Assembly: GCF_026230105.1 (NCBI RefSeq) | Contig: NC_079477.1 | Coordinates: forward strand, 11,165,001-11,229,000 | From: Diorhabda sublineata | Taxonomy: Eukaryota > Arthropoda > Insecta > Coleoptera > Chrysomelidae | Direction: 5' to 3' | DNA length: 64,000 nt | Shown: one piece after another, positions 11,101-22,829 of the stretch | Layout of the letters: each line of letters starts with the position of its first letter | Position numbering within the stretch: position 1 is the stretch's first letter | Notes under the pieces: model-generated | What the model was told of the DNA's origin: nothing | Database searches by the model: none | The model's input: only the letters and a program-made list of their open reading frames with translations | Made by a program: the position numbers and the translations under genes

Positions 11101-14100
11101 ATCAACAAAAATTTCACTCACATCGATTTCTATAATCAATATCTATAATAGGATATTTTTAGTTCTCTGCTTTCATTAGATGTTGTTTCTTCTGTTTTAC
11201 TAATTTCTTTAAATCTGGTTAACTAGCTTTTATTTATGTTTATTGATAATCAAAACAACAGTCCCTTTGTCATAGATATAATATTTGATATTAATAATTA
11301 TATTAAAATTAATTGATGATACTCTTTCTAGTATGGATCCAAATATTCCTACTAACATGAAATAATTGGGTTTTCTTCTGTGGATTTCTATAAAAAGAAT
11401 TTCTTGTATTCGGAATTAAAGGTTAGGTATCTCTGTTTCTACTTTTTTTATGATGAAACCCTCTCATGAGAATATAACATTGTAAAATCGAAATACATAT
11501 TAAAAAATAATATTTCTTCTAAATACAGACATAGAGCAACCAATGAAAATATAGCCTATATTAGGATGATCAGGATGATCAATTTTCGAAAAAAAAAAAT
11601 TGTTTTCCGTGTGTTCAAACACAATAATAATCTCTCTCTCTCTCTATATATATATATATAGAAAAAAAATCTCAGCAAGCTTAAGCTCTTTTCAGTACTT
11701 ACAATTTAAAATACGTGCAAAAAATTTTTTTTCAAATTTCCAGTACCTCCCCATTTATTAAATTAATGCAAATCAGTTTGATGGACGTGCTCTTCGAAAT
11801 TGCTTGTTTTCTTGAGTAACTCGCACTGGTTTCCCAATAGGAATCGATCAGGCACAGCTTTTGAAAAAAAAAAATTTTTTTTTCTCACTTCCATTTTTCA
11901 TTAGTGAATCTTTATAATTATATTATGTGTACTTAAAATTGATACTAAGAGCTCAACCCAGAAAACTGAAAAATATTTGGAGTTTACTCAGTAAAAAATT
12001 TTCGTAATGCCATCCGTATTCAAGATAAAGGGCGTTGGACTTGATAATTTCCAATTCAAAATATTCCGAAAACGATAGACAGTATGGAATTTTATCAAGA
12101 GAAACTTTTTGTTGTAAAATTAAATGATGGTTAAGTTCACTTGAAAATTTGCTTCATAAATATAATATTGAAAAAGTTATGTGCAATACTATTTGGTACC
12201 TAACCTAACCGTGTAACCAGCACCCTCTATGAGAGTCAGATAAAAAAAGAAATTCATTGTATGTGTATAATTTTTCTCATCAACGCCCTTTATCTGGAAT
12301 ACGGATGGAGTTACGAAATTTTTTTACTGACCAGACCACAAATATTTTTCAGTTCTCTATCTATCCTAGAGAGGGGATCACCTTTTTTTTAACATCCTGT
12401 GTATAATATATGTAACTTTTTTTATATCTATTCTTGCAGGCATCGTACCAAGGCGCACAATCAGCATGTGAGGAAATGAATATGCAATTGGTTACCATTG
12501 AAGATAAAGAGAAGAATGACGAAATACAAAAATATCTTCAGCAAATAGGTAATAATTGAATTCATATCAAATATTGTTCAAAAAAGGATATAGAATTAAA
12601 TAAGATTAGTTACTATGAGCGAAACAGAATTCCTGAAATATTGAAAGTTATTATATTTGAAATATTCCTTTTAACAGGCGATACTACAAAAACATTTTTA
12701 TCGGGAGCAGTAAGAAGAGGATTAGACGGAAGAAAAGCTGGAAATGAGCCGTTCCGTTGGGAGAATTTACATAGACTCACATTTAGAAACTTCATAGAAG
12801 GCACGCCTAGAAACTATCCAGATATTGAAAGGACGGTGATTGCCGTTACGAACGATGGAAAAGAATTGAAATGGTTAGATGTTAAACCTACAGATAATTA
12901 CTATTACATATGCGAAACACCTTCTTCTTCAGATGTTCCTGGTAGGTATTCCCAATATTCTAATACACAAATAATATAATCAGTTTCATTCTTGTATCAG
13001 TTCGTCTGTCACATCTATTTCTTCCTCACACTCACAAATTGAAGTAATTATTTCATTTTTATTAATATGTAGTTGGAGAAGAGGTATTTTCTAGACATTA
13101 CAACATGGATAAACAACATTGTACACTTGTGCTCTATTAATATTTGAATACAAGTGTGCAAACTATAGAAATGTGTTATACATGAGATTTCTGTTTAAAT
13201 CATGATTATACTATTGTTAAAGGAAATTGAAAATTTGACATGCAATTTATGTTTTGTTTCAGCTCCTCTTGAACCAGAAAATCCGTACAATTTCCATTTT
13301 AGTGACTTCATTGTAAGTTATTTGCGTTAGTTAATACAGAATATGTGCTCACATTTTATTTATGCAACTCTCTCTTATTTTGAATAATTTTTATTCCATA
13401 AAAGTGTTGAGATGAAAAGAACAGTAGTTGTAAAAAACATATAAGTTTTAATGAATGTACAGTGTACAGCTCTTAAATGATTACTTTTTGGAAAGTTTCG
13501 AAAATTTGGAGGTGGTTTAACATAACCATTGAAGATCCGAATCCGAAGAACTATCTGAGCACAAAACCTATGTCTTGTATAGAAAAACGAGCATCTAAAA
13601 ATAGCAGAACTTGTACTTTCTTCCTGCTGGTAAAACAATGCCTTTCATGGATATTCAATCATATCAAATTCTAGAATTTGGTTTATTATTTCAAATCTTT
13701 GAAAAAATCTAATTCAAGTAAATGTCACCGGTGGAATTTTTATCAATGAAAAAGGGGCTTGAAATGTTATGACTGAATTGAGGAGCTGAAATTTGCCTCA
13801 GTTTTTCAAGATAATCTTAGGGCAAACTTCCCAGTATGTGAATTTCTGCTTAAAATTCAGAAGTCTTGGCACTAATCTGGCTGAAATTTTGTTGTTAACG
13901 CTGATGCTCTAATGCCATATCGCTTACAGTTCTGCAATGGTCTCCCTAAATGGATTATCCTACTGCGTTGACGTTTTCATCGGTGGTACTTGTGCTGAGG
14001 TGCCGCGCATATTGCAATTTGGCCATAATTTCTCAGCCTCTGCTTCGGAACATTATTCATACGTTCGTATCTTGGTGAGGCATTCATCCTCGAATTTCTA

Positions 14101-15613
14101 AAATAGTCTTTTAAAAATTTTTTCGGATTTCACCAAAAAACAAATTATGATGCGTTGCGCAGCAAACACTGCTACATCCTTCTCACTCATGGCTATAGAT
14201 ATAATGAAAAGCAAGGTTACGCGGTTCCGGCTGTTCTCGACGCTTCAAAATAGACCAGTCTAAAATCTAATACAGCCACTTTTACGACACTAAATTTTTC
14301 GCGCATTTATTCCAAAACTCCGGTTTCGACACTTTTCCAAAATTTAAAAAAAGATTTGAACATTTTGGAGGCTTATCCAATTACTTAATCTAAAAATGTA
14401 TAGAAAATTATCAACTTCTATTGTTCATTTCCAGGTGGATTCCTATAGAGCTGCAGCTTCCGAATGTGCTAAATTAGGAATGTCATTGGTTACAATATCC
14501 AATGAGGTAAAAAATTATGCGCTGGCAAAAATACTAGAGGCAAATGGTAATTCTTTGAATTGTTTTTAAAATATTAATTTTTTTAGAATCTGCTGTTAAT
14601 ATTAAAACTGCAAAAATGGGATAAACCAAATCACAGATGATCGATGAATTAATAACATTTTCGTCCATTCATTTTTCGTGTAATATCTTTTAATTAGTAA
14701 TTCTTGATGCTTTGAACATTCTTAGACATTCATTGGCTTCAGTTTAGGTAACAACTTATATTCTATTCAATATCAGGTGTTGAATTCTGAGTTTCTGCAG
14801 TGCGCTGTATGCAGTTATAGAATCTGCAGTCTACTTTTTCTACCGGTTTGGATTTATTGAAGTGACTATTCATTTACCTGTATTACATTCTTTTTGTGTA
14901 ATAGTGTCTCATTAATGTCTTACTTACTATGTTTTAAGTAGTATTATCCAGTAGTATTTATTTTTCTTCAGTTCCTTTTAATAATGTATTGGTGTTGATT
15001 TGGGTTTTTTCCTAATCTTCCAGAATGTCTTGCTCTGGGCCCATACACTCTTTACACTCTTATCCCAGCTGTTTTCTTTGCTTCTGGACCATCTTTGTAC
15101 TATTCTGTGCTATTATTTCATTGTCTAGTAATAATTTCCAATCACAAATACAATTCTGTATTTCCGAGGAACGAAAATACTACTTATCGTATTAAACCTC
15201 CGTTCCTGTTTTTACATATATATATATAGCGTATATTTTCAACCACTGGAATATGAATGAAACAACACTATGACATTTCTAAATTTTTACGAATAGCTAA
15301 TATACATGGCTTATTCTTTGTAGATGATAGTACTCGGTATCTGCAAATGTCTTTCGTGAAGAATAACGTTCTAGTGTGGCCGAACTGTGATCGAGTACAG
15401 TGGACAAACCCAAGTACAGACTGCTTCACAAAATCAACAGATCTTTGTGAATCCATACATTTTGACTATGCCACTCAAAATGCAGGTTGGTGTAGGGATG
15501 ACTGCTCGAAACGTAGATTTCTCCTATGCGAAAACATAACCAAATCAGAATTGAGCCAAAATGGAGCAAAAAAGTGTAAGGTTAGAACAGGTCATGGAAC
15601 AGCAGGTGTATAG
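8021..15613 (+). CDS. Secreted Ser/Thr/Glu-rich mucin-like protein with two C-type lectin-like domains (7 exons)
   Basis: Coding exons are 8021-8108, 8373-10981, 12440-12548, 12678-12941, 13263-13312, 14435-14546 and 15324-15613. They sum to 3522 nt, exactly 1173 codons plus a TAG stop, and every GT-AG junction keeps phase (1, 0, 1, 1, 0, 1). The ATG sits in an AAAACAATG context and opens a signal peptide (core IIVFVGILM, likely cleavage after ISA). Residues ~30-890 are Ser/Thr/Glu/Asn-rich, contain no cysteine, carry many N-x-S/T sites and form about 13 repeats. Two C-type lectin-like domains follow at ~889-1013 and ~1030-1147, then a short basic tail. The first starts YFSSEP-ASY, has SAC...LVTIE and ends YICE; the second has SEC...LVTI, WCRDDC and LLCE. 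The product is probably secreted and O-glycosylated, perhaps at a mucosal, cuticular or haemolymph surface. That role is inference, and the ligand is unknown. Confidence 0.8.
8807..10870 (+). repeat. Thirteen degenerate coding repeats in the mucin-like exon
   Basis: The anchor ISNxxSE (DNA ATATCAAATG or close variants) recurs near 8807, 8990, 9182, 9416, 9569, 9779, 9947, 10106, 10248, 10412, 10562, 10709 and 10844. Spacings run from 135 to 234 bp. The 3' half shows two alternating kinds. One follows the anchor with SETTTKS and a later SQTIT. The other reads LPEISNA-x-FEMTTQPP-x-LAS. Together they form a higher-order unit of about 100 residues. The units are too diverged at DNA level to be a fresh minisatellite. 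Confidence 0.75.
11631..11661. repeat. TC/TA microsatellite in lectin intron 2
   Basis: A run of TC dinucleotides passes directly into a run of TA dinucleotides. It lies within the intron between the mucin-like exon and the first lectin exon. Confidence 0.85.
11962..12358. mobile_element. MITE-like inverted-repeat element in lectin intron 2
   Basis: About 80 bp at 11962-12045 (AACTGAAAAATATTTGG, CATCCGTATTC, GATAAAGGGCGTTG) are repeated inverted at 12281-12358 with about 80-85% similarity by eye. The 235-bp interior has no coding capacity. This is typical of a non-autonomous DNA element inserted in an intron. The true ends may extend outward; no target duplication was resolved. Confidence 0.6.
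12440..12941 (+). other. First C-type lectin-like domain (exons 3-4)
   Basis: The domain starts at the end of exon 2 (YFSSEP) and continues through exons 12440-12548 and 12678-12941. Core features are ASYQGAQSAC, LVTIEDKEKN, FRWENL and a C-terminal YYYICE. Only the outer cysteine pair (SAC and ICE) is kept; the inner pair of canonical C-type lectins is missing. There is no EPN, QPD or WND calcium and sugar motif, so classical calcium-dependent sugar binding is unlikely. The fold is well supported, the ligand is not. Confidence 0.75.
13263..15613 (+). other. Second C-type lectin-like domain (exons 5-7)
   Basis: Exon 13263-13312 gives the first strand (YNFHFSDF). Exon 14435-14546 gives SYRAAASEC and LVTISNE. 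Exon 15324-15613 gives the cysteine-rich half with WPNC, TDCF, DLC, WCRDDC and LLCE. Both outer and inner disulfide cysteines appear present, so this copy keeps more of the canonical fold than the first. No EPN or QPD tripeptide is visible. After the domain a basic tail with one cysteine leads to the stop. Confidence 0.75.
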
Positions 15614-15714
15614 ACAAAATCTGGTAGTGGAGGCTGTAAAGGTAGCAAGGTAGCGTGGTAGCTTATTAAATAAGTAAAATTGGTAGTTCATGTAATATAT
15701 TGATGAGAATAATT

Positions 15715-15720
15715 AATAAA
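15715..15720 (+). terminator. Poly(A) signal of the lectin gene
   Basis: AATAAA about 100 bp after the TAG stop of the lectin gene, in AT-rich 3' UTR-like sequence. Confidence 0.6.
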
Positions 15721-15724
15721 TGGT

Positions 15725-16660
15725 AGAAATGATGATACGAGTTATTTATTAGTAGATTTTCACTTTAATTTTTACTGAACACTGTGGTTTACTATAACTA
15801 ATCATACTGTGTATAACAGTATATGAATGTAACCTATAATTACAATTCTTAATTGCATGTTACTAATCACATATTACTGTAGACTTTCAGAAAGTTATCA
15901 AATCATTGATTTTCCTCTATGAACAGTTGTTTAATCAATCAACTTCATCCAAATTTCTGCTTTCTCACTCTAAACTATATATAGAAAATAATTATCGATT
16001 AAGTTCATCTCAGGATATTTCTTAAACCAGAGCTCATACAAAGTAAACAATTTCACGACATCCCAAAGCGCTTCCTGTGACCTAATACTCATATCAATAG
16101 TACGTTCTATGTACAAATAGTAAATCAGTATCAGTAGATCGATGTGTATATTTACCGACAATGACACTGATGTATCCAGTCTGCTTTGTTTGTATTGAAG
16201 CTATATATCAAACACTAAAGACAACGTATCCATCCGTAATTTGATATCCACAACCAAGGCATAGTGCCATTTATAAATAGGTAAATTTTGTCAATTTATT
16301 ACAAAGTAGTATATTAGGAATGATATAATTATACAAAAATCGTGTAACTATATTGAATTACATATTCATCAATGACAATTATTTCATTTTTATCCATAGA
16401 TAATCTTTTATATTCAATATTTAAATAAATGTGCTTGTCAAATGTGTAAGAATTATTTTTTTATAACAATCATTTTGTTTCGATGCAACTTATTTTACAA
16501 TAAAATGAAATTAAATCTTAATATATGTTTTTGAGATATAGCTCTCATTAGATCCGACATTTGATTTGTATCAGGAAAGATATATAATTGATGACTTCGC
16601 ATCTAGTATAAATATAAATATCTACTGAATGTAACAGCCGCATTTGGCTAAAAAGTGTTG
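15725..16660. other. Intergenic, no gene seen
   Basis: AT-rich sequence downstream of the lectin gene. No exon, repeat or RNA gene is supported. Confidence 0.4.
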
Positions 16661-16664
16661 TTTC

Positions 16665-16765
16665 ATCAATGCACCAGCTCACACATTCGTTATTGCAATG
16701 ACCAAAATTAATAAATTACCTCATGTACTCTATTTTTCAGATTTAGCCCCTATTTTCTGCTTCAA
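16665..16765 (+). pseudogene. Mariner transposase scrap
   Basis: A short open stretch reads NAPAHTFVIAMTKINKLP followed by SDLAP. This matches the mariner block DNAPAHTS...H-PYSPDLAPSD around the second catalytic aspartate, with the YSP part deleted or altered. No more than about 100 bp is recognisable. The 74-codon frame that follows (16828-17052) has no recognisable family. Confidence 0.5.
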
Positions 16766-17059
16766 AAGTGTTTGGAGCTGAAACCAGAAAACGTTGAAAA
16801 ATTAATATATTTTTCTCTAAAATTTTTGTGTTTTTTTTGTTGGGTCAGGTACTTCTGGGACCATATTCGTATAGAAACATCAATATGGCGGAATCGACAT
16901 GCAGAATTCAGTTCAAGGGAGCAGTCAGCAATTCCAACATAGAGATCCTGCAGAAATTCCGGAACAAAATCATACGTATCTTTGTCATTACTCCCAGACA
17001 TTTTACCAATAGTGTTATAGTGGCATCTCAATTGAATGAATCAAAGGATTAATTGAGTA

Positions 17060-20000
17060 AATTTGTGACAACCGCTACAAAGTGTCTACAGATCCAAATT
17101 ATTTGACTAAACGGTTATTTAAACGAAACAGCGAAATACGGAGTCTTAAATAATGCAACCTCCTAAATTCATAAGTAGACTCATGTTGTTATCATTAATT
17201 CTTGATCAACCCTACATAATCATAAAATATTGGTAAAGTTTGTAGAATTGTACGAAAGTTTCAAAATAATTCTCTATAAATTTACATTCGATTTTGGAAT
17301 TTAAAGTGGGCAAGCATATATATAATTTAATATAGGCAAAATTATGACGATTCAACCCATTCATTCTATAATAATATATTTATTTTATTTATTTTATGAA
17401 ATAGGCTAGTGACGTGACAATTTTCGTTCATAAATATATTTAGGGTTGGTAGATGAATTATTCAAAATTGTAATATAATGTTGAAAATACAGTTATGTGA
17501 TGTTGTGGCGGAAGGTTTCGGTACAAACGGAATTAATATTGAAATCGTGCAGTTCAAATAAATTTCATTTTATTCCGTAATCGGGATGATTAACAGTTTC
17601 AATAACGTACTTGAAAAATGAATTCACTAATTACTGTTGATGTTTATTACGTTAATTGCCAGAAAGTTGTAAATGTTAACCACGTTATTTTGATGTCGAT
17701 ACGGAGAATAAAACTTGATGCCATGGAAAGTGTGCTTACAAAATTTGTAATCATATATGATATACTTTTATTTAAGGAACTCGTTCCTCATGCTTCAAAC
17801 ACAAAAATCAAAATATGATTATATTGGGTCGGACAGAATGGACAAAACATCAAATTTGTGATTTAATTATGAGCTTTATGAAATGATACATATCTAGTGG
17901 TATCACATCTTTTGCGATATGTATTTATAATTTTTTTGGGAAAATATGGTATTGCTTGATTTACTGATACCAAGTTGAGTGGATCTTTGACTTACGGATT
18001 ACGGTTTAATAACAATAAATCATTGGTAAGGTGGAGTATTTATATAATACAAAATTAACAATAATTACATCCTAATCTGAATGAATTGTGAAGAGATTTC
18101 GCTTTATCCAGCAAATTTACAGTTTTTAGGCTATAGACTTCAAATAATCCCCTAGAATACAAAATATAGTGAGGATAAATTCAATGAAGTTGTCAACCAC
18201 TCAATACAACCTCTTCGGCTCACCCATCTCTGTGGAAATACATCCATAGGTAGGTCTAGGTATAAACCTAGTAGCATAGTGGTGAAATAACTGTGAATTT
18301 TAATACAATTGGAAACGAACTAATTAATTCGGACCTCGTAAAGATTGTCAACATCATCACCATTGAATATGTCTCTCATGTCCATTATTCCTTATTCGAT
18401 TTCACCGCAAATATTCAGCTTCTCTGGATATTATATATGACCTTCTTCCACCCTCCGATGCGGATTATTATTTGTCCAATACCGGCAATTATGTCTATGT
18501 ACGACTCTGTCCAAGCAAAAAGTTACTTCACCCGAAAATACAAAGCTATTCATTAATGTATTATTCGCATCAATTTTATTCGATAAAGCTCCGCAAAACT
18601 GTAAACACTTAACAGGATCATCTTCATTGGTGTAATAGCATTTTTTTATATTTTTCTACAGATATCTAAAAAATTGTGAATTTTAATATTTATATTTTCC
18701 CTCCTTGTTTACTCAAAATTACATTGTGTTCATTATCTTCAGTTTTTCACTGTCAGTTTTATTGAATTTCTTCAATTTTTAGATATTGTAGATTTGGAAA
18801 TCTGAAAAATTCTGTCGGGATATGTATCATTAACCAAATCGGCGGCTTCTTGTAATGATCTTTTCGTATCTCCAGAACCAACAAACATCAATAAAATAAT
18901 TCTTTCACGTTGAGTTAGCTTTGCTATGATTAATTTCAAACATTTTGTGAAATCAAATCTAATAAAACAACTAAAACAAACTGAAAATTTGGAAAAAAAT
19001 ATGATTTAACATGAATCTCAAAAGGGCATACTGAGAATTACTGAGGATAATGATATCGAACTGATAGTACCGAACCTGGACTCAAAAATATTATCAACGT
19101 CATCATATCTCAGAAAATATAACATAAACAGAAAAATATAGTTCGAAAAAAAAAAATAAAAAACACACTGTTAAATCACATCAAACAAAAAGTTAAAAAA
19201 AATTATTTTTAATAAATTGAAACAATAATGAATGAAAAATACTAGTATTATTGAGAAAGAAGCGTCGGGCGTTCGTTGTACGAGAAATATGGAACAAAGC
19301 ACCCAAGCCGCAACTTTTTAGATTGATGTACTTTGAAAACGTGTTTATTGGTTTTACTCAACTATATTTATTTCCCATTTTGTAGTTCCAATCTATTGTC
19401 AAAAAATTATTTTTTCTTAAGTTCTAGTTATCAGTTTTACCAATGTTAAACAGAGGGTAAAATTAGGTTATCTCATTTGAGTCATTTCACGTGTATGTGA
19501 CAATTTTTTGTCGAAGCAACTTTTCTTAGTTCTTGATATACCCATAATATGTCAACTAGTTGAAATGAGATGTTCTCTTCTCAAATGAGTTACACAGCAA
19601 ATTCTTCATGTATTAATTGTGCAGATATAAGATGCTAATCAATTTCTGACATTCATAGGAAACAGTGTTTTCAGTCAAATGTTCCTTATTTTTATTTAGA
19701 AAATAATTCTCAATTACAGAGTTGAGTATAAGTATAAAAACCATTATTCAAACATTATTTTCTTTCAATAAGTTGAATAAATTGAATTCGTCGTCCAAAA
19801 AATTTCTTGATAATTCTATATTATTAAACAGAATATTTTCTGGTTAAATCACAAATAGAATTGTTTAAAAAGATCATCTCTCCCCCAAACTAAAATATAA
19901 AGTAATAAATATACAAGTAGATAATATTTAACTGCGCATTTTATATAAAAGTTATCAGTCTGCTTCGTTATTTATGTCAATCGCATCATCTAGCTAAAGT

Positions 20001-21320
20001 ACTTCGAATGGATAATTAGCTCGATTCTCGTTGTTCACGCACAGAACAAAGATTATTATTTAACAGAAACTAATTTAAAATTGAACAACAGCCCGAGAAT
20101 ATTTGAATTGACAACAAAAACTTACATTTTTCAGTCAGATATTGCAGAGCTTCATTGTGTGGTGTTATTGTTTATTGTGAAAAAAATTTTCGTAGTTAAG
20201 AATAAATTGCTCTTATTTGACGAAACAGTCATGTGTCTAAATAAAATTGATACTAATTATAACTCGATGAAACATATATTTTCTATCAAAGAAAACCCAA
20301 TAATTTCGGTTAAATTTGACTTGGTTTGAACACTATTTTGTTTACTATAAGTGTGACGGTTACTTTATATAGATTTTACGTTATAATAGCGACAAAAAGG
20401 AAAGAAGTTGAAAAGACCATTTTGTATGTATTGTACCAGAGTGTGGACACCTTATAAAGTGTTTTTAAAATTCTGAGACAAGCGCAAACTAGAATACAAT
20501 AGTGTAAATGGTCCATTATGAACAAGTACATAAAATTGATTGTTCATATAATTCGATGTTTACTCCAATATCAAAAATGTTTTTAAAATTCTCGAAATTC
20601 ATTTTAGACATAATTAACTCAAGGAAATGGCAATTATATTGCCTATTATTACTTACAAGACATAATATAGAGAATAATACAACAGCATATTCAATATCTA
20701 GAAATTATATAAAAGTTATATTTATATAATATATATATAGTAAATAAAGCTGTAGGGATATACATAAAAAAACTATGGAATATATCATAATATACAATGG
20801 ATAAAAATAATTACCTTGCAACTTTCACTCCTTTGATCTCAGCCATTGTAAAATCTCTTAGATTGGATGCAAAATATGCAGTCATCATGAATGCTATTAT
20901 TTTTGGTAGATTGTTCGATTGTGGTTTCACAAAAACACTTTCAGTCATCATCGTAGATAATTATCAATGTCGCAATAAAAATCAAACCAATCAACCCAAC
21001 ACTCTGTTTTGTTCAATGTTTATTTAATACAATTAATAACAAATTCCGAACAAATAACGAATTTATACCACATGCATATTTCTTAACACTCACACGTTTA
21101 ACTATTTACTAACACTTAACACGATTAACTAGTTATTAGGAAAGCCTTAACATCTAATTCATTTAATCACAGCGATCACGGATCAACAAACAAATAGCCT
21201 TTTTTAGAAAGTGTCGCTATAAAAACAGGCCACAAAAAAATAAGGTCAATAGGTCACAAAGTAGCTTTTTCAAGAAATAATCGACGTGTCCACAAGACAG
21301 AACCAGCTTCACATTATATT
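17060..21320. other. Gene-poor region
   Basis: Over 4 kb of AT-rich DNA. The frames here (for example 17618-17818, 18293-18556, 20081-20329, 20508-20729, 20797-21027) are short, rich in Ile/Asn/Lys/Phe and show no domain signal, as expected by chance at this base composition. No repeat or RNA gene could be supported. Confidence 0.4.
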
Positions 21321-21339
21321 CGTAGACGAATTCGTATAA

Positions 21340-22760
21340 ATACTGTGTACTAGAACGGCTGAACCGATTTAGTTGAAAATTGGCAGGGAGTTAATTTAGA
21401 GCCAGGAGAAGGACATAGGTTACTTTTTATCCCGTTCGACAGCATTCCCGTATGACTTGACATGAAACGTCAGTCACTATAAAACGTGATATAACATAAA
21501 CGAATCAGACTTGGAATAACAAAACGCAAATGACAGCTATGTAATTGACGTATAATGACAGATATGTAATGACGTATGGATGACAATTTGATATTTGTAA
21601 GAAATCAATAATAAAACCGTTTCTATTAAATAAATAATTAACAATTATAATGTCCTATAAGTCTGGAACAGATGGCGCCTTAAGCTAATTTATTAACAGA
21701 GAACTGTAAAATTTCGTCCTTTACACCTCATAGATGGCGCCACACTTTAATGTGATATATTTTCTGAGACTACACACTATATATGTCTTATTTTGCCTAT
21801 GCCACTTAACGTCGTGTCTTTCAAATCATTTTTCATTTTGTCTTCGTTGCGTACACTACTTCTAATATTTTTTTACTTCTAACTTACAGAGAACAGCGAA
21901 ATTTATTCACATTAAAAATTCAATTACTATTTTTAGTAAAATGCCATCTAAAAAATCCAACCTTAATGCAAGCAAGAAGCAAGAAGACTCGACGTGCACG
22001 TGTTGAAAGAGCTAATGAATCAGTCGAACAGAGAGAAGAAAGAAATGCAGCTCAAAGAATTCGCACAGCTGAAATTCGTGCACGAGAACACCGTGATAAT
22101 CGTCGACAAGAAAATGAATTGAGAACCAGGGTGGCACGTCATCAACACACAGATTCTTATATAGAACAAACCCGAGAAAATTATCGAACCAACCGCGCAG
22201 TAACACGTGGATCATTTGTTCGTCATTTAATTATGAACCAAACATCAATCACTCGGTTGATTCCAAAGTTACTATTGGTGCGATGGACAAAATATGCAAT
22301 TATTGTCAGGCGTTAACATTTCGCAACGAAGCACCCGGTATGTGTTGCGCATCAGAAAAAGATGTATTGTCGCCACTCCCTACTCCACCTATACCTTTGA
22401 AATTCCTTCTTTCTGCATTTCAAATGAATCAAAATTATTTTAGCGTAAGACACGAAAATTTAGTTCTTGCTTCCAAATAACGTCGTTTGTAACATCCAAA
22501 GTTTGTGATTTGTCATAAAATGGTCGTAATTTTGAGACAACAATCAAAATTCAAGGCCAGGTATATCATAAAAATCATTGATCATTGATGCCAATGTCAA
22601 ATGAAGATCCAAAATTTCTGCATATCTATTTTATGGGCAATTGTGACGAACGTGTAACAACTCGATGCCAGTATAATTTCATTGAACAAGTAGAAAAGAG
22701 AGCAATTGTATTGTCATTAGAATTATTTCAAATCAAATCACTCAGCCACAGCAACGCGTG
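21340..22760 (+). mobile_element. Helitron, 5' portion (truncated, frameshifted)
   Basis: At 21351-21430 the sequence has the leader typical of insect Helitrons: a GGCTGAACCGATTT motif followed by GGAGAAGGACATAGG and a TACTTTTTATCCCG stretch. It is followed by the N-terminal part of the Rep-helicase polyprotein, in pieces. The helicase and RepHel catalytic regions are absent, so this is a 5' fragment. The true 5' TC end was not pinpointed. Confidence 0.6.
21941..22760 (+). pseudogene. Helitron polyprotein N-terminal remnant
   Basis: The likely original start is the ATG at 21941 (MPSKKSNL). A frameshift near 21970 moves the reading to an Arg/Glu-rich coiled region (RARVERANESVEQREERNAA). Another shift before 22283 leads to MDKICNYCQALTFRNEAPGM, then CC, the Cys-rich block found before the helicase-like domain of insect and other animal Helitron proteins. 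Further downstream (22585 on) the frame reads MSNEDPKFLHIYFMG, again in the order expected for the family, then decays. At least three frame changes show it is dead. Confidence 0.65.
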
Positions 22761-22829
22761 GCCGGGTCTACTAGTATCAAATATAACAAGCCTAACATCC
22801 ATCGTCAATTGTATTTATTTGTGTTAAAA

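Noticed and set aside
17500..21300. CRISPR-like or other regular spaced repeats
   Set aside because: Only AT-rich short words recur; no repeat of fixed length and spacing exists, and the genome is clearly eukaryotic.
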